Assembly: GCA_905235825.1 (NCBI GenBank) | Contig: CAJONH010000153.1 | Span: 1-8,105 of the forward strand | Source: Candidatus Gastranaerophilales bacterium | GTDB lineage: Bacteria > Cyanobacteriota > Vampirovibrionia > Gastranaerophilales > Gastranaerophilaceae | Direction: 5' to 3' | Length of the DNA: 8,105 nucleotides | Shown here: in pieces, positions 1 to 5,774 of the stretch | How the letters are laid out: each line of letters begins with the position of its first letter | Numbering within the stretch: the first letter of the stretch is position 1 | Made by a program: the position numbers and the translations under genes | Notes under the pieces: generated by a model | Databases searched by the model: none | The model's input: the letters and a program-made list of their open reading frames with translations, nothing else | What the model was told of the DNA's origin: nothing

Positions 1-77
1 ATACAATTTCTCACGATGAGTTTGTTATCATTGCGGATATACTTGGATATGATGTTAAGGTTGAACGCAGAATATAA
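1..77 (+). CDS. 3' end of a gene entering from the left, probable HTH-type regulator
   Basis: Reading from base 3, an open frame runs to a TAA at 75-77 and gives about 24 C-terminal residues, including DEFVIIADILGYDVKVERR. The pattern 'DEF..IA..LGYDVK(V/I)E' is what usually closes the last helix of small XRE-type helix-turn-helix proteins, where a helix is followed by a short basic or acidic tail. The body of the protein is outside the window, so the family call rests on this short tail alone. Frame 1 is also open to base 148, but its product looks like a shifted reading of the same DNA. No clear terminator follows directly. Confidence 0.5.
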   Translation, partial: TISHDEFVIIADILGYDVKVERRI

Positions 78-356
78 TATGTGTTTTATCCTCTTTAGGT
101 TCTCACTATTTGCTTGGTTGTCATTAAAAAATGCTTTGGTTAAACTTTAATTGAGTAGTATAAAATTTTTTGGTGTAATACCATATATAAACTATTAAAT
201 AGATTAACAATGAAAATATATATTGATTTTAAAAAGTCCGTTTTGCGGAATTTGTGTTCAATTTTTTAAATCATAATTTTATGTTTCATTAAAATTTGGT
301 AAGCCCCACTTTTAAGTTCAGTTTAATTAATAAATATTATGTTATGATATATTAAT
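78..356. other. AT-rich intergenic region
   Basis: No gene is supported here on either strand. A small hairpin (TCCG at 237-240, CGGA at 246-249) is followed by a moderately T-rich stretch (about 261-267). It could be a weak terminator for the left-hand gene, but the stem is only four base pairs plus imperfect A-T extensions. The right end holds the proposed promoter of the membrane protein gene. Confidence 0.4.
321..348 (+). promoter_or_regulatory. Candidate promoter of the membrane protein gene (leaderless start)
   Basis: A -10-like TATGAT lies at 343-348, eight bases before the ATG at 357. Transcription would therefore begin at or next to the start codon. The best -35 at normal spacing is a poor GTTTAA (321-326, 16-base spacer). 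There is no Shine-Dalgarno sequence between the box and the ATG, and an in-frame TGA at 345-347 excludes a longer protein. The call rests on the -10 box and its position. Confidence 0.4.
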
Positions 357-1841
357 ATGATTTTACTAAAATTTTTAAAATTAAAACAATTTATATTACT
401 TATTATTCTGTTTGCAATTTTTATTATGTTCAGAAGCTATCTCTGCCATTCTTTTATATTTGCTGATGATACCGATACTTCCCGATTATTTCTCAATTTT
501 AAAGACATTTTATTTAATAAACCAAGTAACGGAATTTATATTTCTTCTTTTTTAGACAGAATATTTGCCGCAAATCTCCCGTTTTTATTAAATATACATC
601 CCTCATCTTTTAAAAGCGAATATTTTAGTGCAATAGAGGCTTTTCTTTTAATATTTTTTATTTCGATTCTTTCAGCTTCAATGAAAAAAAATTTAAATTA
701 TATCTGCCTGTTTCTCTTTTCTACGGCAATTATATTATATACAATACAAATGCAGCCTTTTTTATTATTTGTTTATGACGGTTTTTTCAGAATGTTATTA
801 CCTGTTTTTATGTTTATTGCCCTGTTTTTATTGTGTATTAAAAATAAAACAAAAATTTCCTTCATAAGCATGCCTGTTTTAACTTTTTTATGCTCAATTT
901 CTAATGAAATGATTTGCGTTACAACCCTAATTGGTTTTTTTCTATATTCTGCAATCGCTTTTTATAAACAAAATAAATATAAATATTTGTATTTCGTTTG
1001 CACTCTGTCTGCTTTTGCAGGAATGTCTTTGTTATTTCATACAGGAGCTTTTTTTAGAAAAATACCTTCTTTAGTTCTATTTGATATGGATTTTATATTA
1101 GTATCCTTGAATTCATTCGGAGAATTTACTAAAGATTATATTAAATACATATTTTTATATCACATCTTTGCTTATTCATTACTTATATTTCAGGGAATTT
1201 TCTTACGTTTCAAATTAAAAAATTGCGAAACAGGATTAGGTTTAATTATATGTTTCAATATCGGAATACTTATATTTTTTGCAGCTTTAATTTTTCTTGG
1301 AAAAACACACGCAAACCAATATTGGATTGTACACGAAGATTTACACGTAATATATTCAATTGTATTGTGTACTTTTAATATGGTTTTGGCTCAAACTGCC
1401 ATCAACAGTAATTTATTTAATGCACATTTTGTTAATTATATTTTAATTATTATGACTTTTACTTTATTGTGCAAAAATTATTTATTTTATGAACACTTTA
1501 TTAAATATGAGATAGATTTTTTGAGAATAGAAACCTATAAAGCTGAAAAAATATTAATTTATGCAAATCAAAAAAATAAAACGGCATATATCGATGAAAT
1601 ATGCTCTAAAACTCCTTATTTGTGGGCATTATGGTACTCAACAAACGATAATAACAAAAATATAACATATAATAATTCACCTTATATAGAATATTTAAAT
1701 CAATTTATGCATAACAAAATTAATGTCAATTATATTTTTTCGGAAAAAGAAAAAACTGAAAAAGAATTTGCATCGAATGGCGGGAATTTTTCTCGGGATG
1801 AACTGAAAAATATTGATTTTAATAAAATATGGCTGCATTAA
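357..1841 (+). CDS. Multi-pass membrane protein, GT-C/DUF6056-like
   Basis: A 494-residue integral membrane protein with about ten hydrophobic segments, roughly at residues 10-28, 93-108, 115-133, 143-162, 170-204 (probably two), 209-226, 261-285, 294-314, 330-347 and 358-375. A soluble tail of about 115 residues follows. The first loop after helix 1 carries an acidic ADD motif (36-38), where GT-C membrane glycosyltransferases place their catalytic or metal-binding acid. A later helix carries SNEM (182-185), like the Asn-Glu motif I associate with DUF6056-type proteins. This suggests transfer of a sugar from a lipid carrier to a surface glycan, but the match is by architecture, not a firm family hit. 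The start is the only ATG giving helix 1, and a stop lies just upstream. No polysaccharide genes flank it. The coding bases are strikingly A/T-rich, partly because the protein is rich in Phe, Ile, Leu and Lys. Confidence 0.6.
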   Translation: MILLKFLKLKQFILLIILFAIFIMFRSYLCHSFIFADDTDTSRLFLNFKDILFNKPSNGIYISSFLDRIFAANLPFLLNIHPSSFKSEYFSAIEAFLLIFFISILSASMKKNLNYICLFLFSTAIILYTIQMQPFLLFVYDGFFRMLLPVFMFIALFLLCIKNKTKISFISMPVLTFLCSISNEMICVTTLIGFFLYSAIAFYKQNKYKYLYFVCTLSAFAGMSLLFHTGAFFRKIPSLVLFDMDFILVSLNSFGEFTKDYIKYIFLYHIFAYSLLIFQGIFLRFKLKNCETGLGLIICFNIGILIFFAALIFLGKTHANQYWIVHEDLHVIYSIVLCTFNMVLAQTAINSNLFNAHFVNYILIIMTFTLLCKNYLFYEHFIKYEIDFLRIETYKAEKILIYANQKNKTAYIDEICSKTPYLWALWYSTNDNNKNITYNNSPYIEYLNQFMHNKINVNYIFSEKEKTEKEFASNGGNFSRDELKNIDFNKIWLH

Positions 1842-1855
1842 ATGGATAATTACAC

Positions 1856-1890
1856 AAAAAAAGAAGGGAGTGAACCCCTCTTCTTTCTCT
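1856..1890 (-). terminator. Intrinsic terminator between convergent genes
   Basis: A hairpin with arms AAAGAAGGG (1860-1868) and CCTCTTCTTT (about 1877-1886) has one G-U pair or a bulge and a short loop. On the minus strand it is followed by seven T residues (complement of A 1856-1862), so it is a good terminator for the winged-helix gene. On the plus strand the trailing tract is TTTCTCT, which may also stop the membrane protein transcript. Confidence 0.75.
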
Positions 1891-1922
1891 ATATACTGAA
1901 TATTAAATCATATTTTATATAA

Positions 1923-2120
1923 TTATACTAATCTTACGTTTGTAGATGTGCCTTTCTTTGACATTTCTACTTTTCCTTCACGAGCTAACCAGCCTAATCC
2001 CATTTCTGCAAAATTAGCTTTTAAATCTAAATCTTTTTTCATTTTTGAAAGAGTTGTTTCACCATTTTCATTCAAATAATTCCAAATTTGACCTGCTGCT
2101 TCACCGATTAATTCCATCAT
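1923..2120 (-). CDS. Small winged helix-turn-helix protein (DUF2582-like)
   Basis: A 65-residue protein whose whole length reads as one winged-helix domain. An opening ELIGEAAGQIWNYL helix is followed by a second helix (about 22-33), a recognition-like stretch with LGWLAREGKVEM (42-53), and a final strand. The 'G.IW..L' start and 'LGWLAREGK(V/I)' are typical of the short pfam10771-type winged-helix proteins, which are usually stand-alone and of unknown target. Such domains generally bind DNA, but no operator can be identified. The start is the first of two adjacent ATG codons, with AAAGGAG six bases upstream (2127-2133). It is divergent from leuD and converges on the membrane protein gene. 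A role in controlling leuD is possible only by position. Confidence 0.85.
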   Translation of the reverse strand: MMELIGEAAGQIWNYLNENGETTLSKMKKDLDLKANFAEMGLGWLAREGKVEMSKKGTSTNVRLV

Positions 2121-2155
2121 TTAATTCTCCTTTAATTTTTATGCTATTAACTTTT

Positions 2156-2184
2156 CTGGCATGTAATTGTATAATTAGTATAAT
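2156..2184 (+). promoter_or_regulatory. Promoter of leuD
   Basis: CTGGCA (2156-2161, four of six -35 bases) and a perfect TATAAT (2179-2184) are spaced by exactly 17 bases. Transcription would start near 2191, leaving a leader of about 20 bases that is mostly the purine-rich ribosome site. There is no room for a leader peptide, T-box or riboswitch. Confidence 0.65.
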
Positions 2185-2204
2185 ACAGAAGGGAGAGGAA
2201 GTAA
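2177..2204 (-). promoter_or_regulatory. Possible promoter of the winged-helix gene
   Basis: On the minus strand TTACTT (2199-2204) and TATACT (2177-2182) are separated by 16 bases. The -10 box overlaps the leuD -10 box on the other strand. The -35 match is poor, so this is a candidate only. Confidence 0.3.
2191..2201 (+). promoter_or_regulatory. Purine-rich ribosome-binding site of leuD, long spacing
   Basis: GGGAGAGGAAG precedes the ATG at 2213. The best AGGA core (2196-2199) is 13 bases from the ATG, longer than usual. No alternative in-frame start lies between them, and the family's N-terminus begins at this ATG. Confidence 0.6.
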
Positions 2205-2212
2205 ATAGAAAT

Positions 2213-2704
2213 ATGAAAAAAGGTAAAGTATGGAAATATGGTGATAACGTTGATACTGACGTTATTATACCTGCCAGATATTTAAATACATCTTCACACG
2301 AAGAATTGGCAAAACATTGTATGGAAGATATCGATAAAACTTTTGCTGCTCAAGTTAATTCTACTGATATAATCATTGCAGGAGATAATTTTGGCTGCGG
2401 CAGCTCAAGAGAACACGCCCCGATTGCTATTAAAGCATCCGGTGTTGAACTCGTTATTGCTAAAAGTTTTGCCAGAATTTTCTACCGCAATGCTATTAAT
2501 ATTGGTTTGCCTATATTGGAACATCCTTTTCTTTCCAATGAAACCGATAAAGATGATTTTTTGGAATATGATTTATCTCAAGGTATTGTTAGAAATATTA
2601 CAAAAGGTAAAAATTATACGTGTAATAAATTCCCCGATGAAATACAAAAACTTGTTAATGCAGGCGGATTAATTAACTATACAAGAGAAAAACTAAAAAC
2701 ATAA
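2213..2704 (+). CDS. leuD: 3-isopropylmalate dehydratase small subunit
   Basis: A 163-residue swivel-domain subunit of isopropylmalate isomerase. With LeuC it converts 2-isopropylmalate to 3-isopropylmalate in leucine synthesis. It has the short bacterial/archaeal form. The opening GDNVDTDVIIPARYLNTS (10-27) contains the substrate-loop YLNT, then HCMEDID (35-41), then the signature GDNFGCGSSREHAP (57-70), and SFARIFYRNAINIGLPIL (85-102). Length and motifs are complete. YLNT with HCMED is the usual bacterial LeuD pattern; a homoaconitase small subunit is the main alternative and cannot be excluded by sequence alone. The open frame extends further 5', but the domain and the ribosome site place the start here. 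It stands alone, with its own promoter and downstream hairpins; leuC and the rest of the pathway are not in the window. Confidence 0.93.
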   Translation: MKKGKVWKYGDNVDTDVIIPARYLNTSSHEELAKHCMEDIDKTFAAQVNSTDIIIAGDNFGCGSSREHAPIAIKASGVELVIAKSFARIFYRNAINIGLPILEHPFLSNETDKDDFLEYDLSQGIVRNITKGKNYTCNKFPDEIQKLVNAGGLINYTREKLKT

Positions 2705-2719
2705 TCTGATTTTTTGAAT

Positions 2720-2754
2720 AACGTGGCATCTTGTTGTATATAAAATGCCACGTT
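2720..2754 (+). terminator. Perfect 10-bp hairpin after leuD, no U-tract
   Basis: Arms AACGTGGCAT (2720-2729) and ATGCCACGTT (2745-2754) are perfectly complementary around a 15-base loop. The following bases (GGATATTTG) are not a proper U-tract. It could be a 3'-end stabilising or terminator-like hairpin for the leuD mRNA, or a protein-binding inverted repeat. Confidence 0.5.
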
Positions 2755-2793
2755 GGATATTTGTTTGACTAAATAACCTGTTCTCGCAAAGAC

Positions 2794-2825
2794 AAAAAAC
2801 GGGAATTTTTTATTCCCGCTTTTTT
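2794..2825. terminator. Bidirectional intrinsic terminator
   Basis: Stem CGGGAAT (2800-2806) pairs with ATTCCCG (2812-2818) around a five-T loop. Six A residues lie on the left (2794-2799) and six T residues on the right (2820-2825), so both strands get a U-tract. It serves leuD on the plus strand and the lipoprotein gene on the minus strand, whose stop codon lies two bases beyond. Confidence 0.9.
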
Positions 2826-2826
2826 G

Positions 2827-3618
2827 TTATATAATTCTTTCCGTTTTTGTTCCGTCCGGTTTTGTTGTGATTATTTTTGTTTTACCATTTTTCTGATGAT
2901 AAAATTGTTCAACTGTTTTTTCAACTCTGCCGTCAGGATACGTAATCGTTGTTTCATTCTTATCTTCGTTTTTATTGTGCGTCATTAGCATTTCTTGTAT
3001 TCTTCCATCTTCATAATGTTGAATCATTTTATGAACACCATTGCCTAAATCTTCGTGTTCTTCTTCTATTTTTTCTATAGTTCCGTCAGCCTGTTGATTT
3101 TCAATTAAGGTTTGACGTTTGCCATTTCCTAAATCTTTTTCCGTAAATTTGTGTATTCTTCCCTCCGGATCGGTATGGGTCATTATTCTTGTGCCGTCTT
3201 CTAATGTTTCTTCTATTGATTTATCACTTTTTCCGTCAGGATGTTCATGTGTTCTTGTTATTTTATTTCCTTCATGAACTTCTTTTTCTGTAGAACCGTC
3301 ATTGAATACTCTGTTAACTACTTTATTTCCGTTTTCATCTGCTGTTGTTTCTTCTGTCATCGTGTCAGTATGACCGTCAGGGTGTTTATTTATTCTTGTT
3401 ATTTTATTTCCTTCGTGTATTTCTTTCTCTATATGTCCGTTTTTAAATTTTTTAGTTACAATTTTATTCCCGCCTTCATCCGTTTTTGTTCTTTCCGTAT
3501 AATATTCCGTTTGAGATGTAATCGAACCGTCTGCATCCGAGAATGAAACATCTTTTGTACAGCCTGCAAATATACATACTGTTGAAATTAATAATAATGA
3601 CAGAATGATTTTTTTCAT
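2827..3618 (-). CDS. Lipoprotein with DG-centred repeats
   Basis: A 263-residue predicted lipoprotein. It has a basic N-terminus, a hydrophobic stretch (4-18) and a lipobox FAGC with the acylated Cys at 20. The Phe at -3 is slightly unusual. The remainder is hydrophilic and repetitive. Asp-Gly or Asn-Gly turns recur near residues 61, 82, 108, 129, 153, 179, 205, 230 and 256, about every 21-26 residues, each flanked by alternating charged and Thr/Ile strands. This recalls MORN_2/YwqK-like or YD-like beta-hairpin repeats, but no family is firmly recognised. Residues 50-96 and 97-143 are a close tandem duplication, with HEGNKITR at 68-75 and 115-122 and HPDG at 79-82 and 126-129. It is probably anchored facing the periplasm or cell surface; its function is unknown. 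AAGGAG lies five bases before the ATG. It is monocistronic, with its own promoter and terminator. Confidence 0.85.
   Translation of the reverse strand: MKKIILSLLLISTVCIFAGCTKDVSFSDADGSITSQTEYYTERTKTDEGGNKIVTKKFKNGHIEKEIHEGNKITRINKHPDGHTDTMTEETTADENGNKVVNRVFNDGSTEKEVHEGNKITRTHEHPDGKSDKSIEETLEDGTRIMTHTDPEGRIHKFTEKDLGNGKRQTLIENQQADGTIEKIEEEHEDLGNGVHKMIQHYEDGRIQEMLMTHNKNEDKNETTITYPDGRVEKTVEQFYHQKNGKTKIITTKPDGTKTERII
3055..3475 (-). repeat. Tandem 141-bp duplication and further decayed copies inside the lipoprotein gene
   Basis: The coding DNA for residues 50-96 (about 3331-3471) and 97-143 (about 3190-3330) repeats at a 141-base offset. The best-conserved block is the one coding HEGNKITR. A looser copy follows, with DLGNG recurring at residues 162-166 and 190-194. 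The exact ends are approximate, because the outer units are diverged. Confidence 0.7.
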
Positions 3619-3670
3619 ATTGTCTCCTTTTCATAACCAAAAATAACTTGCCAAAATATAATTATGAACT

Positions 3671-3698
3671 ATTTTAGCATATTTTTTTTTAGAGTCAA
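3671..3698 (-). promoter_or_regulatory. Promoter of the lipoprotein gene, extended -10
   Basis: On the minus strand TTGACT (3693-3698) and TAAAAT (3671-3676) are separated by 16 bases, and a TGC directly precedes the -10 box (extended -10). The spacer contains a long A-run. The predicted start near 3664 gives a leader of about 45 bases ending in AAGGAG. Confidence 0.75.
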
Positions 3699-3747
3699 TC
3701 AAACAAAAAATGTAAATACACTCAAATTTTAATATTGACAACTATTT

Positions 3748-3777
3748 AAGGCGGCTTTCAATTTTCAAAGCCGCCTT
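3748..3777 (-). terminator. Perfect 11-bp hairpin after the LysM gene, weak U-tract
   Basis: AAGGCGGCTTT (3748-3758) and AAAGCCGCCTT (3767-3777) pair perfectly around an eight-base loop. On the minus strand the hairpin is followed by only AAATAG, so the U-tract is poor. Its place 23 bases after the LysM stop codon and before the lipoprotein promoter supports a terminator role. Confidence 0.65.
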
Positions 3778-3800
3778 CTAAAACTTATTAAATTCAGTAT

Positions 3801-4385
3801 TTAGTCTAATGGAATTATTAACTGCTGACCTACTGATAATCTGTTTGCACTTTGCAAATTATTTACCTCTTTTATTCTGTCTATTTTATCAGGATCATAC
3901 TTTCCGTAAAATCTATATACAATAGTACTCATTGAATCCCCTGCCTTAACAGTATATGTTTCATTTGCAGGTATTGTATTTGAATATAATTCATTTCCTG
4001 CCGGTACTACTGCTACACTGGAACCTCCATTGATTTGCGTAATCTTTTCCCTTCTTGATATTTTTTTCTCATACTTCGGCTGACCCATCGCTTTTGGATT
4101 AGTTTCTTCTGCAAGCATCCCGGAACTTATACTTAATATTGAATTCATTATAAACATGCATAAAGCACCCGCTATAAATCCTGTCAGCAAATATACTCCC
4201 GGAGATTTCTCCTCTCTTGGATTCATTTTAAAGCCTTGCCATAATATATCAAGCTCTTTTTCTTTTCTCTTATATGTCTTTGGTGTGTTATCTTCTTTAT
4301 TCAATTCTTTTTTTCTCTTTATTTCTGATAAAAACGCTATTTTTTCATTAGATAAATTCGACCGGTATATTGAAGAATTCCTCAT
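3801..4385 (-). CDS. Membrane-anchored LysM-domain protein
   Basis: A 194-residue protein. Residues 1-62 are charged and Lys/Glu-rich, with no signal peptide at the N-terminus, so they are probably cytoplasmic. One transmembrane helix follows (about 64-88, beginning VYLLTGFIAGALCMF). Next comes a low-complexity linker (90-141), then a single C-terminal LysM domain (about 143-193), with YTVKAGDSMSTIVYRFYG and closing QQLIIPL. LysM domains bind the GlcNAc-containing glycan of peptidoglycan, so the protein probably links the inner membrane to the wall. No catalytic domain is present. It could be a structural or scaffold protein. The ATG at 4383-4385 is fixed by an in-frame TGA just upstream. The nearest purine site, AAAGGA (4400-4405), is 14 bases away, which is unusually far. 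It has its own promoter, 119 bases downstream of ispF. Confidence 0.87.
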   Translation of the reverse strand: MRNSSIYRSNLSNEKIAFLSEIKRKKELNKEDNTPKTYKRKEKELDILWQGFKMNPREEKSPGVYLLTGFIAGALCMFIMNSILSISSGMLAEETNPKAMGQPKYEKKISRREKITQINGGSSVAVVPAGNELYSNTIPANETYTVKAGDSMSTIVYRFYGKYDPDKIDRIKEVNNLQSANRLSVGQQLIIPLD

Positions 4386-4416
4386 AGTTCAATATTCAAT
4401 CCTTTCTCTTACTACA

Positions 4417-4445
4417 ATGATAGAGGAGTAATTTGATAAAGTCAA
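4417..4445 (-). promoter_or_regulatory. Promoter of the LysM gene
   Basis: On the minus strand TTGACT (4440-4445) and TATCAT (4417-4422) are separated by exactly 17 bases. The predicted start is near 4410, giving a leader of about 25 bases. Because no clear terminator follows ispF, the LysM gene may also be reached by readthrough from the upstream operon. Confidence 0.75.
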
Positions 4446-4504
4446 GAAAATCAAACCGTTTTATTACAATAAGATACAATATCTTTTTCTACTTTATTTG
4501 TTTA

Positions 4505-4981
4505 TTATCTTCTTCTCAACATAACAACACTGTCTGCGGCAATGGCTTTCTTTTCTCCTATTGAATCCAGTCCTTCCATTGTTTTTGCTTTTATTGATAT
4601 TTGTTCTATTCCTATTTCCAGTTCTTTTGCTAATTTCTCCCTCATTATGGGTACATAAGGTTTCATTTTTGGCTCCTGTGCATAAATGGTATTATCTATA
4701 TTATTTATTATGTATCCCTCTTTTTTTACAAGTTCATAGGCTTCTTTTAACAAAATAATACTATCTGCATTTTTATATTTTTCATCATTATCGGGAAAAT
4801 GAGTTCCTATATCGCCTAACGCAACTGCTCCTAATAATGCATCCGTTATTGCATGGCATAAACAATCAGCATCGGAATGCCCCAGTAATCCTTTTTCATA
4901 CTCAATTTTAATACCGCCGAGTATAAATTCCCTGCTTGCAGCAAGTCTATGCACGTCAAACCCTTGTCCTATTCTATACAT
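4505..4981 (-). CDS. ispF: 2-C-methyl-D-erythritol 2,4-cyclodiphosphate synthase
   Basis: A 158-residue MEP-pathway enzyme. It cyclises CDP-methylerythritol 2-phosphate to methylerythritol cyclodiphosphate with loss of CMP, for isoprenoid synthesis; the family is a cytoplasmic trimer. The metal-binding residues are present: Asp9 and His11 in GFDVH (7-11), and His43 in DADCLCHAITDALLGA. ALGDIGTHFPD (54-64), AQEPKM (101-106) and the C-terminal KAKTMEGLDSIGEKKAIAA (131-149) also match the family. The ATG at 4979-4981 gives the normal length. GGGGAG sits only three bases upstream, inside the end of the HAD gene. An in-frame TTG 15 bases earlier has no ribosome site and is unlikely. The gene overlaps the HAD gene by eight bases, pointing to translational coupling. 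It is a stand-alone IspF with no IspD fusion, and other MEP genes are outside the window. Confidence 0.95.
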   Translation of the reverse strand: MYRIGQGFDVHRLAASREFILGGIKIEYEKGLLGHSDADCLCHAITDALLGAVALGDIGTHFPDNDEKYKNADSIILLKEAYELVKKEGYIINNIDNTIYAQEPKMKPYVPIMREKLAKELEIGIEQISIKAKTMEGLDSIGEKKAIAADSVVMLRRR

Positions 4982-5774
4982 TATCTCCCCATACAAATTT
5001 ATTTACAGCTTTTACAAAACCGTTATTTGATACACTTTCTGTTATATAATCAGCTTTCGCTTTTATTTGCTCTGTTCCGTTCCCCATTGCAACACCAATT
5101 CCTGCTGTATCAACCATTTCTATATCATTATTTTGATCGCCTATTGCCATAACTTCTTTTTCACTAAATCCATATTTGTTTGCCAGAAATTTTATAGCAT
5201 TCCCTTTTGTTGCCTGCTTATTCGCTATTTCACAAAAATATATATATGATTTTACTACGTATATTTCAGGATACTTATTTTGCAGCTCTATTATTAAATT
5301 GTCTATAAATTTTTCATCATATTTTATTGCAAGCAGTTTGTTTAATTTTTTAAAATCCAAATCATCAAATGTATTTACCTTGAAATAGTCAATTCCTTTA
5401 TCACCAATATAATCTTTTATATATTCATTATCATCTTCAACATATAATTTGTCTTCAACATATACATTTAAATGTATATTCCGTTTTCTGAAATCTGTAA
5501 TAATCTCTCTTGCAATTTCTTCATCTAAATACTTTACATCAAGTATTTCTCCTTCATAAGAATTTACCATTCCCCCTTGATAACAAATAAGCGGACATTT
5601 AATCCCAATTGTATCAGCAACATGTTTTGCACTTGAATATGTCCTTCCCGTTGCTATTGCAAAATGTATTCCGTTTTTATTTAAATTTAAAATACATTCT
5701 TTTACTTCCGCACTAATCCCGTTTTCAGGCGTGTATATCGTTCCGTCTATATCGGCAACTACCATTTTTATCAT
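4974..5774 (-). CDS. Cof-type HAD-superfamily phosphatase
   Basis: A 266-residue HAD hydrolase of the Cof/IIB cap type. Motif I is DIDGT (8-12) with nucleophile Asp8 and acid Asp10. Motif II is ATGRT (41-45). Motif III Lys190 lies in ATKGNAIKFL. Motif IV is GDQNND (212-217), and the late GVAMGNGTEQIKAKAD segment is typical of the family. The alpha/beta cap lies at about 85-185. Such enzymes dephosphorylate sugar phosphates, nucleotides or cofactors such as FMN and PLP, and the substrate cannot be read from sequence. The ATG overlaps the Nudix stop as ATGA (5771-5774), and no strong ribosome site is seen, so translation probably depends on coupling. A Met at residue 4 is an alternative start. 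All catalytic residues are present. Confidence 0.92.
   Translation of the reverse strand: MIKMVVADIDGTIYTPENGISAEVKECILNLNKNGIHFAIATGRTYSSAKHVADTIGIKCPLICYQGGMVNSYEGEILDVKYLDEEIAREIITDFRKRNIHLNVYVEDKLYVEDDNEYIKDYIGDKGIDYFKVNTFDDLDFKKLNKLLAIKYDEKFIDNLIIELQNKYPEIYVVKSYIYFCEIANKQATKGNAIKFLANKYGFSEKEVMAIGDQNNDIEMVDTAGIGVAMGNGTEQIKAKADYITESVSNNGFVKAVNKFVWGDNV

Noticed and set aside
1..148. Open frame 1 at the left edge
   Set aside because: Its product is not protein-like beyond a shifted reading of the frame ending at 77, which gives a recognisable regulator tail.
2045..2212. N-terminal extension of the leuD frame by 56 residues
   Set aside because: It overlaps the opposing winged-helix gene and the leuD promoter, and the LeuD domain and ribosome site begin at the ATG at 2213.
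2376..2672. Second plus-strand frame within leuD
   Set aside because: It is a frame-shifted shadow of a clear LeuD coding region.
3241..3546. Plus-strand open frame opposite the lipoprotein gene
   Set aside because: It is a low-complexity Phe/Cys/Ser-rich shadow of the repeat-coding strand, with no ribosome site or promoter.
3735..3740. TTGACA on the plus strand
   Set aside because: A perfect -35 hexamer, but no suitable -10 at normal spacing and no plus-strand gene downstream.
4471..4485. AAGATA-CAA-TATCTT hairpin as an ispF terminator
   Set aside because: The stem is six weak pairs with a three-base loop, and the minus strand continues with ATTGTAAT, not a U-tract. On the plus strand there is no gene to terminate.
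4982..4996. TTG start giving a 163-residue IspF
   Set aside because: IspF proteins start just before the 'RIGxGFDVH' strand, and the ATG at 4981 has GGGGAG upstream whereas the TTG has nothing.
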